The notes beneath the pieces were generated by a model. It searched no databases, was not told where the DNA came from, and saw only the letters and a program-made list of their open reading frames with translations. The position numbers were made by a program, and so were the translations under genes. From Paenibacillus sp. 1011MAR3C5 (lineage in GTDB: Bacteria > Bacillota > Bacilli > Paenibacillales > Paenibacillaceae): a stretch of 64,000 bases of DNA. This document shows positions 63,001 to 64,000 of this stretch, one piece after another; the stretch's first letter is position 1; every line of letters starts with the position of its first letter. The stretch covers positions 310,001 through 374,000 of the forward strand of contig NZ_QZCF01000003.1 in NCBI RefSeq assembly GCF_003591485.1. Direction: 5' to 3'.

Positions 63001-64000
63001 TTGTCCAAATCAGGTAACCGCCCATCCGCAGGCGGACGGAAGAAGCGTGCGGAGCGTAAGCCCAAAAGCCGCGCCGTTGCGCCGACTGCTGCGCTTGAAC
63101 GGAAACGCGCGGAGCCCGCTGCGCCTGCCCGAATCAAGCAAAGCGACGGGCGGGTTCTTCAGGAGACAAGACCCAAGCCGACTTCTCTCATCCAATCCTC
63201 CGCGCCGACGCGTGTGCTTGTTGCGGAAGATCGTGAGGAGTGGAAGTCCTCCGTTCACCGATACGTGAGCTTGTACAACCAGGCCGAGACGGAGCAGCAT
63301 CCACGCGTACTTACCGATTATATGGCTGATCTTGTCCATGGCGAAAGGCTCTCAGGCCGCCTTGCGCGGATGCGGGAGCGGGATTTGCTGCGCGGAGCTC
63401 TCCCGGCAGGGAGCGAGACGAAGGCGGAGCTGGTGCGCGTGAACGAATCCGCAAGCGAAGTATCCGTGCTGCTGCGGCTTCATATCAGGCGCAGGGTGGA
63501 GCAGGGCGGCAGCTATTATATGGAAGAGCGCTATGAATATGAACGGCTATGGCTCTCGGCGGCTGGCCGCCGCTGGGATGTGCTGCAGGTGGAGCCGATC
63601 ATTGCGGAGCGCAGGCCCCGCTATGGCGTATCGTCGCTGGAATGGCATGAGGAGTCGGAAGCGCCTTCTCACGACGAGATATACGTCATGCCGTCTTTAC
63701 CCTACTTAAATTATGACCTAATGCCTCCATTCAAAAACCGGATTACCGGTATTCGCTACAGGAGAGATTTGGCTGCGGCGTATGCCGACCGGTGGTGGAA
63801 TGAAGGGAATCCATCCTACGAGCTGTTCGACGTGAATTGCACGAATTATGTCTCCCAGTGTATCTTTGCAGGCAATGCCCCTATGAACTATACTGGTAAA
63901 AGGGGAAGCGGATGGTGGTACAAGGGACGGAGCAAAGGCCAGGAATGGTGGAGCTACAGCTGGGCTGTCTCGAATGCGCTGACCCAATATCTGTCGACAG
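63001..64000 (+). CDS. Amidase-domain (Amidase_6-like) protein, TTG start, 3'-truncated by the window
   Basis: A continuous reading frame runs from TTG at 63001 to the window end (at least 333 residues), with GGGAGGG seven bases before the TTG. The first 70 residues are Arg/Lys/Ala/Pro-rich. A middle domain (about 75-235) has VHRYVSLYNQ and alternating charged strands. From about 248 the sequence matches the Amidase_6 type: YRRDLAAAYADRWWNEGNP then FDVNCTNYVSQC, whose first Cys is the likely nucleophile, and GSGWWYKG. Such proteins may cleave peptidoglycan or related amides. No signal peptide is visible, which is odd. Confidence 0.82.
   Translation, partial: MSKSGNRPSAGGRKKRAERKPKSRAVAPTAALERKRAEPAAPARIKQSDGRVLQETRPKPTSLIQSSAPTRVLVAEDREEWKSSVHRYVSLYNQAETEQHPRVLTDYMADLVHGERLSGRLARMRERDLLRGALPAGSETKAELVRVNESASEVSVLLRLHIRRRVEQGGSYYMEERYEYERLWLSAAGRRWDVLQVEPIIAERRPRYGVSSLEWHEESEAPSHDEIYVMPSLPYLNYDLMPPFKNRITGIRYRRDLAAAYADRWWNEGNPSYELFDVNCTNYVSQCIFAGNAPMNYTGKRGSGWWYKGRSKGQEWWSYSWAVSNALTQYLST

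Overview
The window looks like a chromosomal segment of Paenibacillus or a close relative (Firmicutes, Paenibacillaceae). Evidence: GC near the low-to-mid 50s, strong AGGAGG-type ribosome binding sites, TTG and GTG starts, several LacI regulators, a YesM/YesN two-component system next to a sugar ABC importer, SLH-anchored surface proteins, a GH87-type alpha-1,3-glucanase with CBM35/CBM6 modules, and a PerR-type box at dps. No rRNA, tRNA, prophage or complete insertion sequence was seen.

Layout. 1-6.3 kb: a 5'-truncated SLH-anchored protein whose first residues resemble the end of a GH87 beta-helix, a secreted modular GH87 glucanase, and a LacI regulator. 6.3-11.5 kb: a DEDDh exonuclease, undecaprenyl-diphosphatase, two MFS transporters and a DUF1648 protein. 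11.5-14.1 kb: a 50-bp tandem repeat array, a methyltransferase and an AlkZ-like/HTH_42 protein. 14.2-19.3 kb: KDPG aldolase, fumarase, an Uup-type ABC-F ATPase and a fumarylacetoacetate hydrolase family enzyme. 19.4-25.1 kb: an OmpR-type two-component system with a LolD/MacB-type ABC transporter carrying a 919-residue FtsX permease. 25.3-26.5 kb: Dps with a PerR-like box, then a second 50/51-bp array made of hairpins.

26.5-40.1 kb is a starch/maltodextrin island: GH15 glucoamylase and a MalR-like LacI regulator on the minus strand, a divergent maltodextrin ABC importer ending in a GH13 lipoprotein amylase, a broken small exported gene, an MFS transporter and a second LacI regulator that share an identical 18-bp operator, and a GH13 neopullulanase. 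The inferred logic is that surface amylase cuts starch, the importer takes up dextrins, and cytoplasmic GH15 and GH13_20 enzymes finish the job.

40.3-52.3 kb: thioredoxin reductase, GalU, a membrane pair (zinc-ribbon/FxLYD protein plus S1C protease), a Gly/Pro/His/Trp-rich protein, and a second sugar ABC importer preceded by a perfect cre site and followed by YesM/YesN. 52.3-64 kb: SodA, a GNAT enzyme, a tight group DUF402 - signal peptidase I - RNase HI - QueG, then a YneF-family protein and GTP cyclohydrolase I, an alpha/beta hydrolase, an IclR regulator, aconitase, and a TTG-initiated amidase-domain gene running off the end.

No wholly new system is proven. The best leads are the two 50-bp repeat arrays placed just beyond minus-strand stop codons, the zinc-ribbon/protease pair, the His-rich protein with a possible sigma-K promoter, and the promoter whose -35 element sits in the loop of an upstream terminator.
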